From the NCBI GenBank assembly GCA_041399085.1, contig JAWKTM010000015.1, positions 73,533 to 137,532 of the forward strand: a stretch of DNA of 64,000 bases. Reading direction: 5' to 3'. The notes beneath the pieces are model-generated. The model did no database searches, was not told the DNA's origin, and was given only the letters and a program-made list of their open reading frames with translations. The translations under genes were made by a program, and so were the position numbers. Positions 37,331 through 46,000 of the stretch are shown here, piece after piece. This DNA comes from JAWKTM01 sp041399085 (GTDB taxonomy: Bacteria; Planctomycetota; Planctomycetia; Pirellulales; Pirellulaceae). The stretch's first letter is position 1. Each line of letters begins with the position of its first letter.

Positions 37331-38245
37331 ATGTCGGCCGTGGAAACAGGAGCTTCCATACTGCAGCTCGACCCGCCGCAGGAATTGCAGCAACGTCTAC
37401 TCAAGCAAGCCGACTCGCTCGCCATGATCCCGGCTGTCGCCATGCAGGCGCTCGACGCCACGAAGGACCCCGACTGTCCGATTAGCAAGTTCTCGTCCAT
37501 CGTCGAGCGCGACGTGAAACTCGCCTCGGACATCCTGAGCATGGCCAACAGCGCGATGTACGCGCCGCCGCGGCCGATCGCAAGTCTGCATCAGGCGGTC
37601 GTCCGACTGGGCTTCCGCCAATGCAAGAATTTGATTCTCACATCCAGCATCGCTGGGCTAATGCAGCGCGTCTCGCTGAAACAACAATGGGTTCGCGAGT
37701 TGCTATGGCAACACAGTTTTACCACGGCCCTCATGGGATTGAACCTCAACCGCGTGCTTCATTTGGGATTCCAGGGCGAAGAGTTCACGGCTGGCCTGAT
37801 TCACGACTTGGGACGAACACTCTTAGCCGTACTCGAACCGGGACTGTTTCCGGAATTCGATCCATTGGACTTCGTCGAGTCGTTTGAAATTATCGAGCGC
37901 GAACAAACCATCGTGGGAACCGACCACTGTTCGCTAGGTGGGTGGTTCGTCCAATGGTCCGGTCTACCCGATGTGTTGGTGGACGTGGTGCGCTATCACC
38001 ATGCGACCGAGTTGGCGGGCGACAATGAAAAGCTCGTAGCGCTGACCGCACTGGCCGATCATATGTCCAACCATCTGCAACATCACGGCACCCATGTGGG
38101 ATACGACCCCACGACGAACGATGCCATCGAGCGGCTCGTGACGTTGTGTGGGCCTACCGTGATGCAAAAGTTCATGGAGCAGGCGCCCCTGTTATTGGAA
38201 TCCGTCTCGAAAGACACCGCCGAAATGATACCGCCGCTGCGGTAA
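37331..38245 (+). CDS. HDOD domain signalling protein
   Basis: This 304-residue single-domain HDOD protein has LLKQADSLAMIPAVAMQALD, LASDILSMANSAMYAP, LHQAVVRLGFRQCKNLILTS, FTAGLIHDLGRTLLAVLEPG and a C-terminal VDVVRYHHATELAG. HDOD proteins resemble HD phosphohydrolases but lack the full metal site, and act as signalling scaffolds in motility and stress pathways. A close paralogue lies at 45046 in the same cluster; the two align over their whole length. It opens the chemosensory cluster and is followed by a receiver protein. No membrane segment is present. Confidence 0.9.
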   Translation: MSAVETGASILQLDPPQELQQRLLKQADSLAMIPAVAMQALDATKDPDCPISKFSSIVERDVKLASDILSMANSAMYAPPRPIASLHQAVVRLGFRQCKNLILTSSIAGLMQRVSLKQQWVRELLWQHSFTTALMGLNLNRVLHLGFQGEEFTAGLIHDLGRTLLAVLEPGLFPEFDPLDFVESFEIIEREQTIVGTDHCSLGGWFVQWSGLPDVLVDVVRYHHATELAGDNEKLVALTALADHMSNHLQHHGTHVGYDPTTNDAIERLVTLCGPTVMQKFMEQAPLLLESVSKDTAEMIPPLR

Positions 38246-38306
38246 GCGACCTTCGTCACTGGCATTCGCCGGTCTTCGCACGGCCGCTGCCCAGAGGAGC
38301 GTATAC

Positions 38307-38768
38307 ATGTCGAATCCAATTCGCGTTGCCATTGCCGATGATTCCGTTGTCGTCCGGCAACTGCTAACGGAAGTTCTCTCGGAAGACCCCGATTTAACCG
38401 TTCTACACGTGGCGCAACATGGTGAAGAGCTGTTGACTCTGCTCGGCCGCGAAACGCCCGATGTGGTGGTCGTGGATGTGGTCATGCCAGTCATGGATGG
38501 CATGGAAACCCTACTGGCGATTCGCGACCGATTTCCCACACTTCCCGTGGTCATGTATGTCACGCGTAGCGAACTGGCGGAAGGGACCGTCGAGTGGATG
38601 CGATCCCGCGGCGCCTCGGACGCCGTGCCCAAGCCGCCTCGCGTGGGACATGTGGAACGCGCCATGGAGGATGTCCGACGAAGCCTGATCCCTTGCCTAA
38701 AGAATTGGGGACGCAATGAACTGCGAGGTGAAGCCACATGTTTGCTGACGATGCCCATGCATTCGTAA
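38307..38768 (+). CDS. single-domain response regulator related to the CheB receiver
   Basis: A good ribosome site (AGAGGAG) precedes the ATG. The 153-residue protein is a receiver: acidic pair DD at residues 11-12, phospho-acceptor Asp57 in VVVDVVMPVMDGMETL, and a Lys in PKPPRVGHVERAME. The sequence up to about residue 130 aligns with the receiver half of CheB at 46001 (both MSN-IRV at the start and K-P/S-x-VGH near the end), but there is no methylesterase domain. It therefore looks like the receiver of a CheB copy, standing alone. It overlaps the next gene by 31 bases, implying coupled translation. Confidence 0.88.
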   Translation: MSNPIRVAIADDSVVVRQLLTEVLSEDPDLTVLHVAQHGEELLTLLGRETPDVVVVDVVMPVMDGMETLLAIRDRFPTLPVVMYVTRSELAEGTVEWMRSRGASDAVPKPPRVGHVERAMEDVRRSLIPCLKNWGRNELRGEATCLLTMPMHS

Positions 38769-39217
38769 GACGACTATCGCCGTCGTGGCAACAATTAATT
38801 GGCAGCGCTATCAGTGTGCGCCCCAGGGGCCAAGATCCCACGGAGGGTCCGTTCGTCATGGCGCTCTACAACGCGCCGTACGGCGTCGCTCGCCGGGCCA
38901 TCATTTGGAGTTTGAGCCTGGCAAACGATTTGGGCTCGGCGCTCGCCATGATTCCACCTCCCGAGTCGCGAGCTGTCTCCAACCAAGGGCAGTTTCCGGA
39001 ATTGCAACGACAGGGCCTACAAACCATCGCCGAAGCGACTTGCACGCTCTTTGCCGGTGACTCCGGCGCGCCCCTCACGTTGGCTCCCATTCTGGGACCG
39101 CGGGAACCGATCGAGCCAATTTTGGCCGCGCGGTTGCGACACGCCACGAGCCAACTGTCGCTCAGTGTCACGTTCGAGCGATACCAAGGCGGTTGGTTGC
39201 GGGTACTTGGAATATAG
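38738..39217 (+). CDS. CheC/CheX-like small protein with degenerate motif
   Basis: This 159-residue protein has no confident family by eye, but its middle aligns with the protein at 48843 in the same cluster: A-x-x-L-G-(S/A)-A, then I-P, then a Gly-x-x-Pro followed by a helix (FPELQRQGLQTIAEATCTLF here; ELPANLAENLYEVLNIAVNL there). That helix in CheC/CheX phosphatases carries E-x2-N, which here reads E-A-T-C, so the catalytic Asn is missing. I infer a CheX/CheC-fold relative that binds a receiver or another partner without dephosphorylating it. Its overlap with the receiver gene before it supports a pair. Confidence 0.6.
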   Translation: MFADDAHAFVRRLSPSWQQLIGSAISVRPRGQDPTEGPFVMALYNAPYGVARRAIIWSLSLANDLGSALAMIPPPESRAVSNQGQFPELQRQGLQTIAEATCTLFAGDSGAPLTLAPILGPREPIEPILAARLRHATSQLSLSVTFERYQGGWLRVLGI

Positions 39218-39558
39218 ATCGTGGCGATAGCGGGACAGGTCACTCGCCTGTCATCACGTCATAAGCACTCACTATGTTGAACGGCAAGACGTAGGCGTCG
39301 GCGCAATACTTTCGACTGCTCGCACAAACTTCACACTATTACCGCACGGCCACACAATCGCGCATCCTGCCGCAACCGTTGACATCTCTAAGGCCCGCCC
39401 ATCCTCAGGGAAAACCGCGACAGAAAGTTTGCTAGTCAGGCAAGTTTTGCCGTCAAGTTTCGATCACGGTAGGGAAGCCCAGGCTGCTTCGGCGCCGATC
39501 GACCATCGGCCCGACCTTGACCTTCAATACCCTTGGATCCAATGACCGGAGATATGCC
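39218..39558. other. gap upstream of cheA
   Basis: About 340 bases without a supported gene, ending in the ribosome site of cheA. It contains a short perfect palindrome, GGCAA-GTT-TTGCC, at about 39437-39449, which could be an operator, and may carry a second promoter for the main chemotaxis genes. Confidence 0.4.
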
Positions 39559-41910
39559 GTGGAGGGTTTGGACGAAGTCATTAAAGAGTTTCTCGTCGAG
39601 AGCCATGAGAGTCTCGACCAGCTTGACCGCGATCTACTGTCGTTGGAAGACACGCCCGACGATCGTGAGCGACTGGCAAGTATTTTCCGTACCGTCCATA
39701 CCATTAAAGGCACCGCGGGCTTTCTGGCGCTTCCCAAACTGGAGCGTCTCGCGCACGTCGGGGAAAACCTCCTCGTGCCGCTGCGCGACGGCGAGCTCGA
39801 ACTCAGCCATGACATGGCCGACAGCCTGCTTTCGATGGTCGACGCGATTCGCGCGATGCTGGGACACATCGAATCGGATGGGGCGGAGGGCGACACGGAC
39901 TACGCGCACCTGATCGAACGGCTGGAAGAATTGCGCCACGCCACCGCGGATTCTCTCATTCCCACATCCACTCCACCCGCCGTCGAATCGCTGACCATAA
40001 CCGGCGAGATCGCCGCATCCGATGACTTGGCCGAAAGCATCGACGCGCCAGGACACGTCGATGACGATGACACTCACTTTGAGTTGCTCGATCACGTCGA
40101 GCACGAGGAAGAAATTGCGCTTCATGCCGAGCCATCGACAACCGCGCCGCAAAACTCGGGACGACGCGCTTCCCAGCGTTCCGGTGCGGGCGGCTCGCGC
40201 AACTCGTCCGATTCCTCGGACGCTGGCGAACGATCGAATTCCCTCGTGGACTCAACCGTCCGCATCGACGTCGAGATTCTTGACAAACTAATGAATCTGG
40301 TCGGCGAACTCGTGCTGTCGCGCAACCAAATCGTTCAGTTCAGCAACTCGTTCCAAGATGCGGCCATGATCGCCGCTTCCCAACGCCTGAATCTCATTAC
40401 GACCGAGCTGCAAGAAAGTGTGATGAAGACTCGGATGCAGCCGATTCGTAATGCGTGGAGCAAGTTGCCGCGCGTCGTCCGCGATTTGTCCGCCTCGTGC
40501 GGAAAACGCGTGGAAGTTCGCATGAAAGGAGCTGAAACCGAACTAGACAAAACCATTTTGGAAGCCATCAAGGACCCCCTCACACATATTGTGAGAAACT
40601 GTGTCGATCATGGCATTGAATCGCCCGAAACTCGCGAAGCCAATGGAAAGTCGCCCGAAGGCACTCTTTGCTTACGCGCCTTTCACGAAGGCGGCCAAGT
40701 CAACATCGAGATCTCCGACGACGGTGCCGGCATCAATCTCGATCGAGTTCGCGCCAAGGCCGTGGAAAAAGGCGTCATCACAGCGGAGCAAGCCGCCGCG
40801 ATGAGCGACCGCGAAGCGACCAATCTCATTCTTCTGCCGGGATTCTCCACGGCGCAGAAGGTAACTAACGTGTCAGGTCGCGGCGTCGGAATGGATGTTG
40901 TCAAAACCAACATCGAGCGAATAGGCGGCAATCTGGAGATTAACAGCGCGTATGGCGAAGGCACGACGCTTCGCATCAAGATACCACTCACACTAGCCAT
41001 CGTCCCGGCGCTAATTGTGAAGACGGGCGGCGATCAGTATGCGAGTCCTCAAGTCAGCCTACTCGAACTTGTGCGTTTGGACGGCACACGGGCCAAGGAC
41101 GACATTCACTTCATTCATGACGCGCCCGTATATCGACTGCGTGGCAATCTCCTGCCGCTTGTGTACCTGGACGAGCAACTGGAATTGCGCGAGCCTCGTT
41201 TGCGGCAAATCTGCGACGAGACCATCAACATCGTGGTCCTGCAAGCGGAAGACCGCCAATTCGGATTAGTGGTAGACGGAATCACGGATACCCAGGAGAT
41301 CGTCGTCAAACCCCTGGGAAGACGTCTAAAAGGCATCTCCACGTTTGCCGGCTCGACCATCATGGGAGACGGTTCCGTGGCCTTAATCCTCGATGTGATC
41401 GGTCTAGCACAGAAAGCGAACGTCTTGACCGAGCGACGTGACCAGACGCTGCGCGGCCAATCAAGCGACGCCGCGGCCGAACGGCTATCGGCATTGCAAT
41501 CGCTGTTGGTGGTCGATCCGGGCGATGGTTCTCGGGTCGCCATGCCGCTTTCGACCGTATCCCGATTGGAAGAATTTCTCACGACCGACATCGAACGCTC
41601 CGGGCATTTCGAGGTGGTCCAGTACCGCGGCCATATCATGCCGCTCGTGCGTCTCGGCTCGGGCGGTATGGCATCGTATGACCAGGTCGAGGAACGATTG
41701 CCCGTCGTCGTGTACGGCTCCGACAAGAAGAGCGTCGGCATAGTTGTGGGACGCATCGTGGACATCGTGCAACACGATCTCAGCCAAGACGACGGAGACG
41801 CCGCGCTGCCCGGCCGTCACGTAATTCAGGGCCGAGTAACGGAGCTGATCGACTTGGAACAATTGGTTCGGTCGGTGTGCCCCAGCATCTTCGAACATTC
41901 CGCCGCTTAG
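39559..41910 (+). CDS. cheA: chemotaxis histidine kinase CheA with two CheW-like domains
   Basis: The GTG at 39559 has a GGAG site 7-10 bases upstream and is chosen over a TTG 14 codons earlier. The product has 783 residues: an Hpt domain with phospho-acceptor His47 in FRTVHTIKGTAGFL; a long acidic/Ser-rich linker; the dimerisation domain (DSTVRIDVEILDKLMNLVGE); the ATPase with DPLTHIVRNCVDHGIE (N box), DDGAGIN, GRGVGMDVV and GTTLRIKIPLTLAI; then a CheW-like P5 domain and a second CheW-like domain (about residues 645-783). No P2 domain for CheY/CheB binding is obvious. It phosphorylates CheY and CheB in response to the MCP. Confidence 0.93.
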   Translation: MEGLDEVIKEFLVESHESLDQLDRDLLSLEDTPDDRERLASIFRTVHTIKGTAGFLALPKLERLAHVGENLLVPLRDGELELSHDMADSLLSMVDAIRAMLGHIESDGAEGDTDYAHLIERLEELRHATADSLIPTSTPPAVESLTITGEIAASDDLAESIDAPGHVDDDDTHFELLDHVEHEEEIALHAEPSTTAPQNSGRRASQRSGAGGSRNSSDSSDAGERSNSLVDSTVRIDVEILDKLMNLVGELVLSRNQIVQFSNSFQDAAMIAASQRLNLITTELQESVMKTRMQPIRNAWSKLPRVVRDLSASCGKRVEVRMKGAETELDKTILEAIKDPLTHIVRNCVDHGIESPETREANGKSPEGTLCLRAFHEGGQVNIEISDDGAGINLDRVRAKAVEKGVITAEQAAAMSDREATNLILLPGFSTAQKVTNVSGRGVGMDVVKTNIERIGGNLEINSAYGEGTTLRIKIPLTLAIVPALIVKTGGDQYASPQVSLLELVRLDGTRAKDDIHFIHDAPVYRLRGNLLPLVYLDEQLELREPRLRQICDETINIVVLQAEDRQFGLVVDGITDTQEIVVKPLGRRLKGISTFAGSTIMGDGSVALILDVIGLAQKANVLTERRDQTLRGQSSDAAAERLSALQSLLVVDPGDGSRVAMPLSTVSRLEEFLTTDIERSGHFEVVQYRGHIMPLVRLGSGGMASYDQVEERLPVVVYGSDKKSVGIVVGRIVDIVQHDLSQDDGDAALPGRHVIQGRVTELIDLEQLVRSVCPSIFEHSAA

Positions 41911-41991
41911 CAGGACGGCAGCAATGGCCTTATCGGCCGGTCACTCCGTCTCTCACACAACCGCCTCTCATCCTCGCGAGACAGCCGAACC

Positions 41992-42423
41992 ATGACCTCC
42001 AAACAATCATATTGCACGTTTCATTTGGACGACTTGTACTTTGGAATTGCCGTCTCCCAGGTGCAAGAGGTCATCCGCCACCAACAGATGACGCGGGTTC
42101 CCTTGGCGCCGCCAGTGGTTCGCGGATTGATGAATCTCCGAGGCCAAATCGTAACCGCGCTCGACCTGCGACGCCGCTTGGGCTTGCCCGACGCGAATGG
42201 CGAACGTCCACCCATGAACGTGGTGGTGCGCACCAGCGATGGTTCCGTCAGCCTACTGGTAGATCGCATTGGCGATGTCTTGGAAACCGACGAGGCCGAT
42301 TTTGAGTTGCCGCCCGAAACGCTCCGTGGCGTGCATCGTGAACTTATTCGCGGCGCGTTCAAGCTACAAGGTCGACTCTTACTAATTCTCGACACGGAAA
42401 GAGTAGTCGACCAAGCTGCGTAA
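41992..42423 (+). CDS. cheW: chemotaxis coupling protein CheW
   Basis: This 143-residue CheW has YCTFHLDDLYFGIAVSQVQE at the start, RGLMNLRGQIVTALDLRRRL in the middle, VSLLVDRIGDVLE, and LLILDTERV at the end. It is a standard-length adaptor linking the MCP to CheA. It follows cheA by 81 bases and precedes the MCP gene. It may form mixed arrays with the two CheW-like domains inside CheA. Confidence 0.95.
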   Translation: MTSKQSYCTFHLDDLYFGIAVSQVQEVIRHQQMTRVPLAPPVVRGLMNLRGQIVTALDLRRRLGLPDANGERPPMNVVVRTSDGSVSLLVDRIGDVLETDEADFELPPETLRGVHRELIRGAFKLQGRLLLILDTERVVDQAA

Positions 42424-42555
42424 GCTATGTTGCTAATATGAGGCGAAATCCGTTTCACTCATGATTCGTTGCATTGGCTCGGACTCGTTCCATTGTGGAC
42501 AACAAGATACTGGGGCATCACCTGCTGTCTCTCCACACGATAACACTTACTAATG

Positions 42556-42577
42556 CGACGACTTGAATTCGTCGTCG
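42556..42577. repeat. perfect 7-bp inverted repeat upstream of the MCP gene
   Basis: CGACGAC (42556-42562) and GTCGTCG (42571-42577) flank an 8-base centre containing GAATTC. It lies 100 bases before the MCP start in a 253-base gap after cheW. It could be an operator or a small hairpin, but chance is not excluded. Confidence 0.35.
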
Positions 42578-42676
42578 AACGACGCCTTCCCACCGTTCTC
42601 TATCCTTCCCGTGTCCGTCCGAATGATACGCGTGACCGACGGGCCCAATTCCTACCATTACAAAGGTTTTGTTTCG

Positions 42677-44527
42677 ATGAGCCGAACCGCTACCGCGAAA
42701 ACGAAGTCCACCAAGTCGCGATCGTCCGTTAGTGCCGAAGTCGCCGTTCAATCCGGTCGGCGAGCCGCTTCTCGTAACTCGTCCCCATCGAGTCCCCGTT
42801 CCGAAATGGCCGAGTTGCAAGCGAAGCTAGAAGCCATCGACCGCTCGCAGGCGACCATCGAATTCGAAGTGGACGGGACGGTCGTCGAGGCGAACACCAA
42901 CTTTCTCCGCTTGACGGGCTACGAACTGGACGAAGTGCTAGGCGAGCATCACCGCATCTTTGTCGAGGAGGAATACGCCGCCAGCCAGGAGTACAAACAG
43001 TTTTGGAGTCGCTTGCGCGAAGGACGCTATGTGGCCGACGAGTTCAAGCGAATTACGAAAGATGGACGAGAGGTGTGGATTCAAGCCTCGTACAATCCCA
43101 TCTTCAACAAATCTGGCGAGGTGGTTCGGGTCTTTAAGGTGGCCACGGACATCACCAAGCAAAAGGCCGAGTCGGAAGAAAACGTGTTAGTGCGTTCCAT
43201 CATGGAGAACATGGCGGCCAGTATCACGTTCGCGGATAAGCACAACGTGATTTCCTACGTGAACCCGGCGGCCAAGGAGTTGCTGCGGAACGTACAAGAG
43301 TTCCTGCCCGTTAAGGTCGAGCAGATTGTTGGGCAGTCAATGGATGTGTTCCATAAGAACCCACAACATCAACGCTCAATAATCGCCGATCCACGGAATT
43401 TTCCACACGAAGGGCAGGTTCAGATCGGTCCGGAAACATACAAGCTAAAGGCGAATCGCATCTCGGACGACCGGGGAAACCTCGTGGGCACACTCGTAAG
43501 CTGGGAGTGTGTCACCGAAAAACTGGCCAGCGAGAAGGCGGTGCGTGAGATAGCCGAACGTGAACGAGCACAAAGCGAGGAACTGCGCCGTAAGGTCGAC
43601 AGCATTCTCTCGGTTGTCAGTGCCGCCGCCCAAGGTGACCTCACCCAAAAGGTGACGCTGAGTGGCGATGACGCGATGGGCCAAATGGGCAATGCGTTGC
43701 AAACGCTGATTGGCGACCTGCGCGGCAATATCAAAGATATCGCCGAAAATGCTCAGATGCTCTCATCGGCGTCCACGGAACTGGCCGCGATCAGCAATGA
43801 AATGCGGATGAACGCCGAGCACACGACGAACCAGGCCACGGTGGTTTCCGCATCGTCCGAGGATGTTAGTAAGAACGTGCAGGTGGTGGCGGCCAGCGTC
43901 GAGGAGATGAACACCTCGATTCGCGAAATCTCACGAAGCGCTAATGAGGCCGCCAACATCGCCTCGGATGCGGTTCGCGTGGCGGAATCCACTAACTCGA
44001 CCGTTTTGAAGCTGGGAACCAGTAGCGAAGAGATTGGCAAGGTTGTGAAGGTGATTAATTCGATTGCCGAGCAAACCAACCTCCTGGCATTGAATGCCAC
44101 GATCGAGGCGGCACGCGCTGGCGAGGCGGGAAAAGGCTTTGCGGTGGTCGCCAACGAGGTGAAGGAGTTGGCCAAGGAAACGGCCAAAGCCACCGAGGAC
44201 ATTAGCCAACGCATTCAGGCGATCCGTTCCGATACGGAAGGCGCCGTGCTGGCAATCGGCGAGATCACACAAATCATCAATAAGATTAGTGATGTGTCCT
44301 CCACGATCGCTTCCGCCGTCGAACAGCAGTCGGCCACGACCGACGAGATTGGCCGAAGCGTTCAAGAGGCGAATTCGGGCACCACGCAAATCGCCGAGAA
44401 CATCGTATCGGTTGCCGAGGCGGCGGAGAGCACGATGCAAGGCGTGGGCAACTCGCAACAAGCGGCGGACGAATTGGCTCGCATGGCGACCGCCCTCCAA
44501 GAGTTGGTAGCCAAGTTCAAGGTGTAG
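42677..44527 (+). CDS. soluble methyl-accepting chemotaxis protein with PAS domains
   Basis: With the start at the ATG at 42677 (MSRTATAKTKSTKSRSS) this is a 616-residue receptor. After a Ser/Lys-rich tail come two PAS regions: the first with FEVDGTVVEANTNFLRLTGY and EFKRITKDGREVWIQASYNP and the PAC-like VFKVATDITKQK; the second with SITFADKHNVISYVNPAAKE. A HAMP-like helix region (LTQKVTLSGDDAMGQMGNAL) and the signalling domain follow, with tip VINSIAEQTNLLALNATIEA then ARAGEAGKGFAVVANEVKEL. There is no membrane segment, so it is a cytoplasmic sensor, likely of redox state or a small ligand via PAS. The very end (ELVAKFKV) is not the CheR-binding pentapeptide. Confidence 0.92.
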   Translation: MSRTATAKTKSTKSRSSVSAEVAVQSGRRAASRNSSPSSPRSEMAELQAKLEAIDRSQATIEFEVDGTVVEANTNFLRLTGYELDEVLGEHHRIFVEEEYAASQEYKQFWSRLREGRYVADEFKRITKDGREVWIQASYNPIFNKSGEVVRVFKVATDITKQKAESEENVLVRSIMENMAASITFADKHNVISYVNPAAKELLRNVQEFLPVKVEQIVGQSMDVFHKNPQHQRSIIADPRNFPHEGQVQIGPETYKLKANRISDDRGNLVGTLVSWECVTEKLASEKAVREIAERERAQSEELRRKVDSILSVVSAAAQGDLTQKVTLSGDDAMGQMGNALQTLIGDLRGNIKDIAENAQMLSSASTELAAISNEMRMNAEHTTNQATVVSASSEDVSKNVQVVAASVEEMNTSIREISRSANEAANIASDAVRVAESTNSTVLKLGTSSEEIGKVVKVINSIAEQTNLLALNATIEAARAGEAGKGFAVVANEVKELAKETAKATEDISQRIQAIRSDTEGAVLAIGEITQIINKISDVSSTIASAVEQQSATTDEIGRSVQEANSGTTQIAENIVSVAEAAESTMQGVGNSQQAADELARMATALQELVAKFKV

Positions 44528-44633
44528 TACTCCGAACTCGAAGCGGGACGCGGCGCGTCCGGTCCGCCGCCGCGCCGCGTTCCTGCTCGTGACAAGTATC
44601 CCCTTCGTCAAACCAAGTACCTCAAATATCACA

Positions 44634-45014
44634 ATGAACGCTCTCATTATCGACGACTCCCGCGCCATGAGGCGAATCCTCCGCCAGATTGTGACCGGGC
44701 TAGGGTTCGACGCCGTCGAGGCGGAACACGGCCAACAAGGCTTAGAACGGCTGGAACAGTGCGACGACATCGAGTTCGTGCTTGTCGACTGGAATATGCC
44801 CGTTATGAACGGATTGGAGTTCGTGAAAGTGGTGAGATCCAGTCCCAAGTACGAGCGTCTTCGGTTGGTCATGGTAACGACGGAAACCGAACCGGCACGG
44901 ATGGCTCGCGCGCTGATGGCCGGCGTCGACGAGTTTGTAATGAAACCTTTTACGCCCGACATTCTGATCGACAAATTGAAGCTAATCGGTGTGGCGATAC
45001 AAGCCACCGTATAA
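44634..45014 (+). CDS. cheY: response regulator CheY
   Basis: This 126-residue single receiver starts at the ATG at 44634 (MNALIIDDSRAMRRIL). Asp8 and Asp9 form the acidic pocket, Asp52 in VLVDWNMPVMNGLEFV is the phospho-acceptor, and Thr in VMVTTETEP and Lys in EFVMKPFTPDIL complete the site. The sequence is of the typical CheY kind that receives phosphate from CheA. It lies directly after the MCP gene and before the second HDOD gene. Its downstream target is not visible in the window because no flagellar motor gene is present. Confidence 0.92.
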   Translation: MNALIIDDSRAMRRILRQIVTGLGFDAVEAEHGQQGLERLEQCDDIEFVLVDWNMPVMNGLEFVKVVRSSPKYERLRLVMVTTETEPARMARALMAGVDEFVMKPFTPDILIDKLKLIGVAIQATV

Positions 45015-45045
45015 ACGCCCTCAAGGATTGTGGAAGAGTTTCCCC

Positions 45046-45966
45046 ATGACAACAACTTATACCAGTCCATTTCCCACACCCGATGTGCCGGCTCAGCTCC
45101 AAATCAAGCTCATGAAGCACGGCGACAAACTGGTCATGCTGCCAGCCGCCGCATTGGAAGCTTTGGAATTGGCCAAGGACCCTAATTGCTCGGTGTCCCG
45201 CTTCTCCCTTTTGGTTCAACGGGATACGAAACTCGCGACGGACATTCTGTCGATGGCCAACAGCGCGGCATTCGCGCCTGTCTCGCCGATCGTAACGCTA
45301 CACCAGGCTGTCGTGCGACTCGGATTCTGGCAGTGCCGAAACCTGATCGTGGCGTCGAGCGTGGCGAGTCTGATGCAGCGAATCCCGCTCGAACAAGAGT
45401 GGATTCGTGAAGTCTTGGCGCAGCATAGCTATACGACGGCCGTAGTGGGCGTCCATTTGAATCGCGTGATGAGTGTTGGTTTTCACGGCGAGGAGTTCAC
45501 GGCGGGACTCATTCACGACTTCGGACGCTTGTTACTGGCTGTCGTCACGGGCGACGATTTTGGCATGGTGGATCCACTCGACTTCGATGAGTTGGCCGAG
45601 GCGGACGCGATGCTGGATCGGGAGACCGCGGGTGTCGGCACGAACCACTGTGAGTTGGGAGCTTGGTTCGCGGGTCAGAATGGATTGCCAGAGTCCTTGG
45701 TCCATGTAATACGACTACACCACACTCCTTTTATTCCCGGTCCCCATCAAAAGCTGGTGGCTTTGACCGCCGCGGCCGATCATTTGGCCAACCACCTACA
45801 GCGATTCGGCGACGCGGATTCTTACGATCCCGAGTCGAACTACGGCATTACTGCCTTGGCGGAATGCGGTGTGCGCCGCGCTACGGAAGTATTTTTGGAT
45901 ATCGTCGACACGCTGATCGAGGCGGTGTTGGACGATGCTCATGGGAAATGCTTCCAGGCGTTTTGA
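45046..45966 (+). CDS. HDOD domain signalling protein, paralogue of the one at 37331
   Basis: The start at the ATG at 45046 gives 306 residues. The HDOD body aligns with the 37331 protein almost throughout: HGDKLVMLPAAALEALELAK, LATDILSMANSAAFAP, LHQAVVRLGFWQCRNLIVAS, EEFTAGLIHDFGRLLLAVVT, and VIRLHHTPFIPGP. The duplication sits before cheB, just as the first copy sits before the CheB-like receiver, so an HDOD plus CheB-type receiver cassette occurs twice in this cluster. Function should be that of a scaffold or output adaptor, not a phosphohydrolase. Confidence 0.9.
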   Translation: MTTTYTSPFPTPDVPAQLQIKLMKHGDKLVMLPAAALEALELAKDPNCSVSRFSLLVQRDTKLATDILSMANSAAFAPVSPIVTLHQAVVRLGFWQCRNLIVASSVASLMQRIPLEQEWIREVLAQHSYTTAVVGVHLNRVMSVGFHGEEFTAGLIHDFGRLLLAVVTGDDFGMVDPLDFDELAEADAMLDRETAGVGTNHCELGAWFAGQNGLPESLVHVIRLHHTPFIPGPHQKLVALTAAADHLANHLQRFGDADSYDPESNYGITALAECGVRRATEVFLDIVDTLIEAVLDDAHGKCFQAF

Positions 45967-46000
45967 CGATCCGCCGAGCACGTTAGCAAAGAATAGAATC

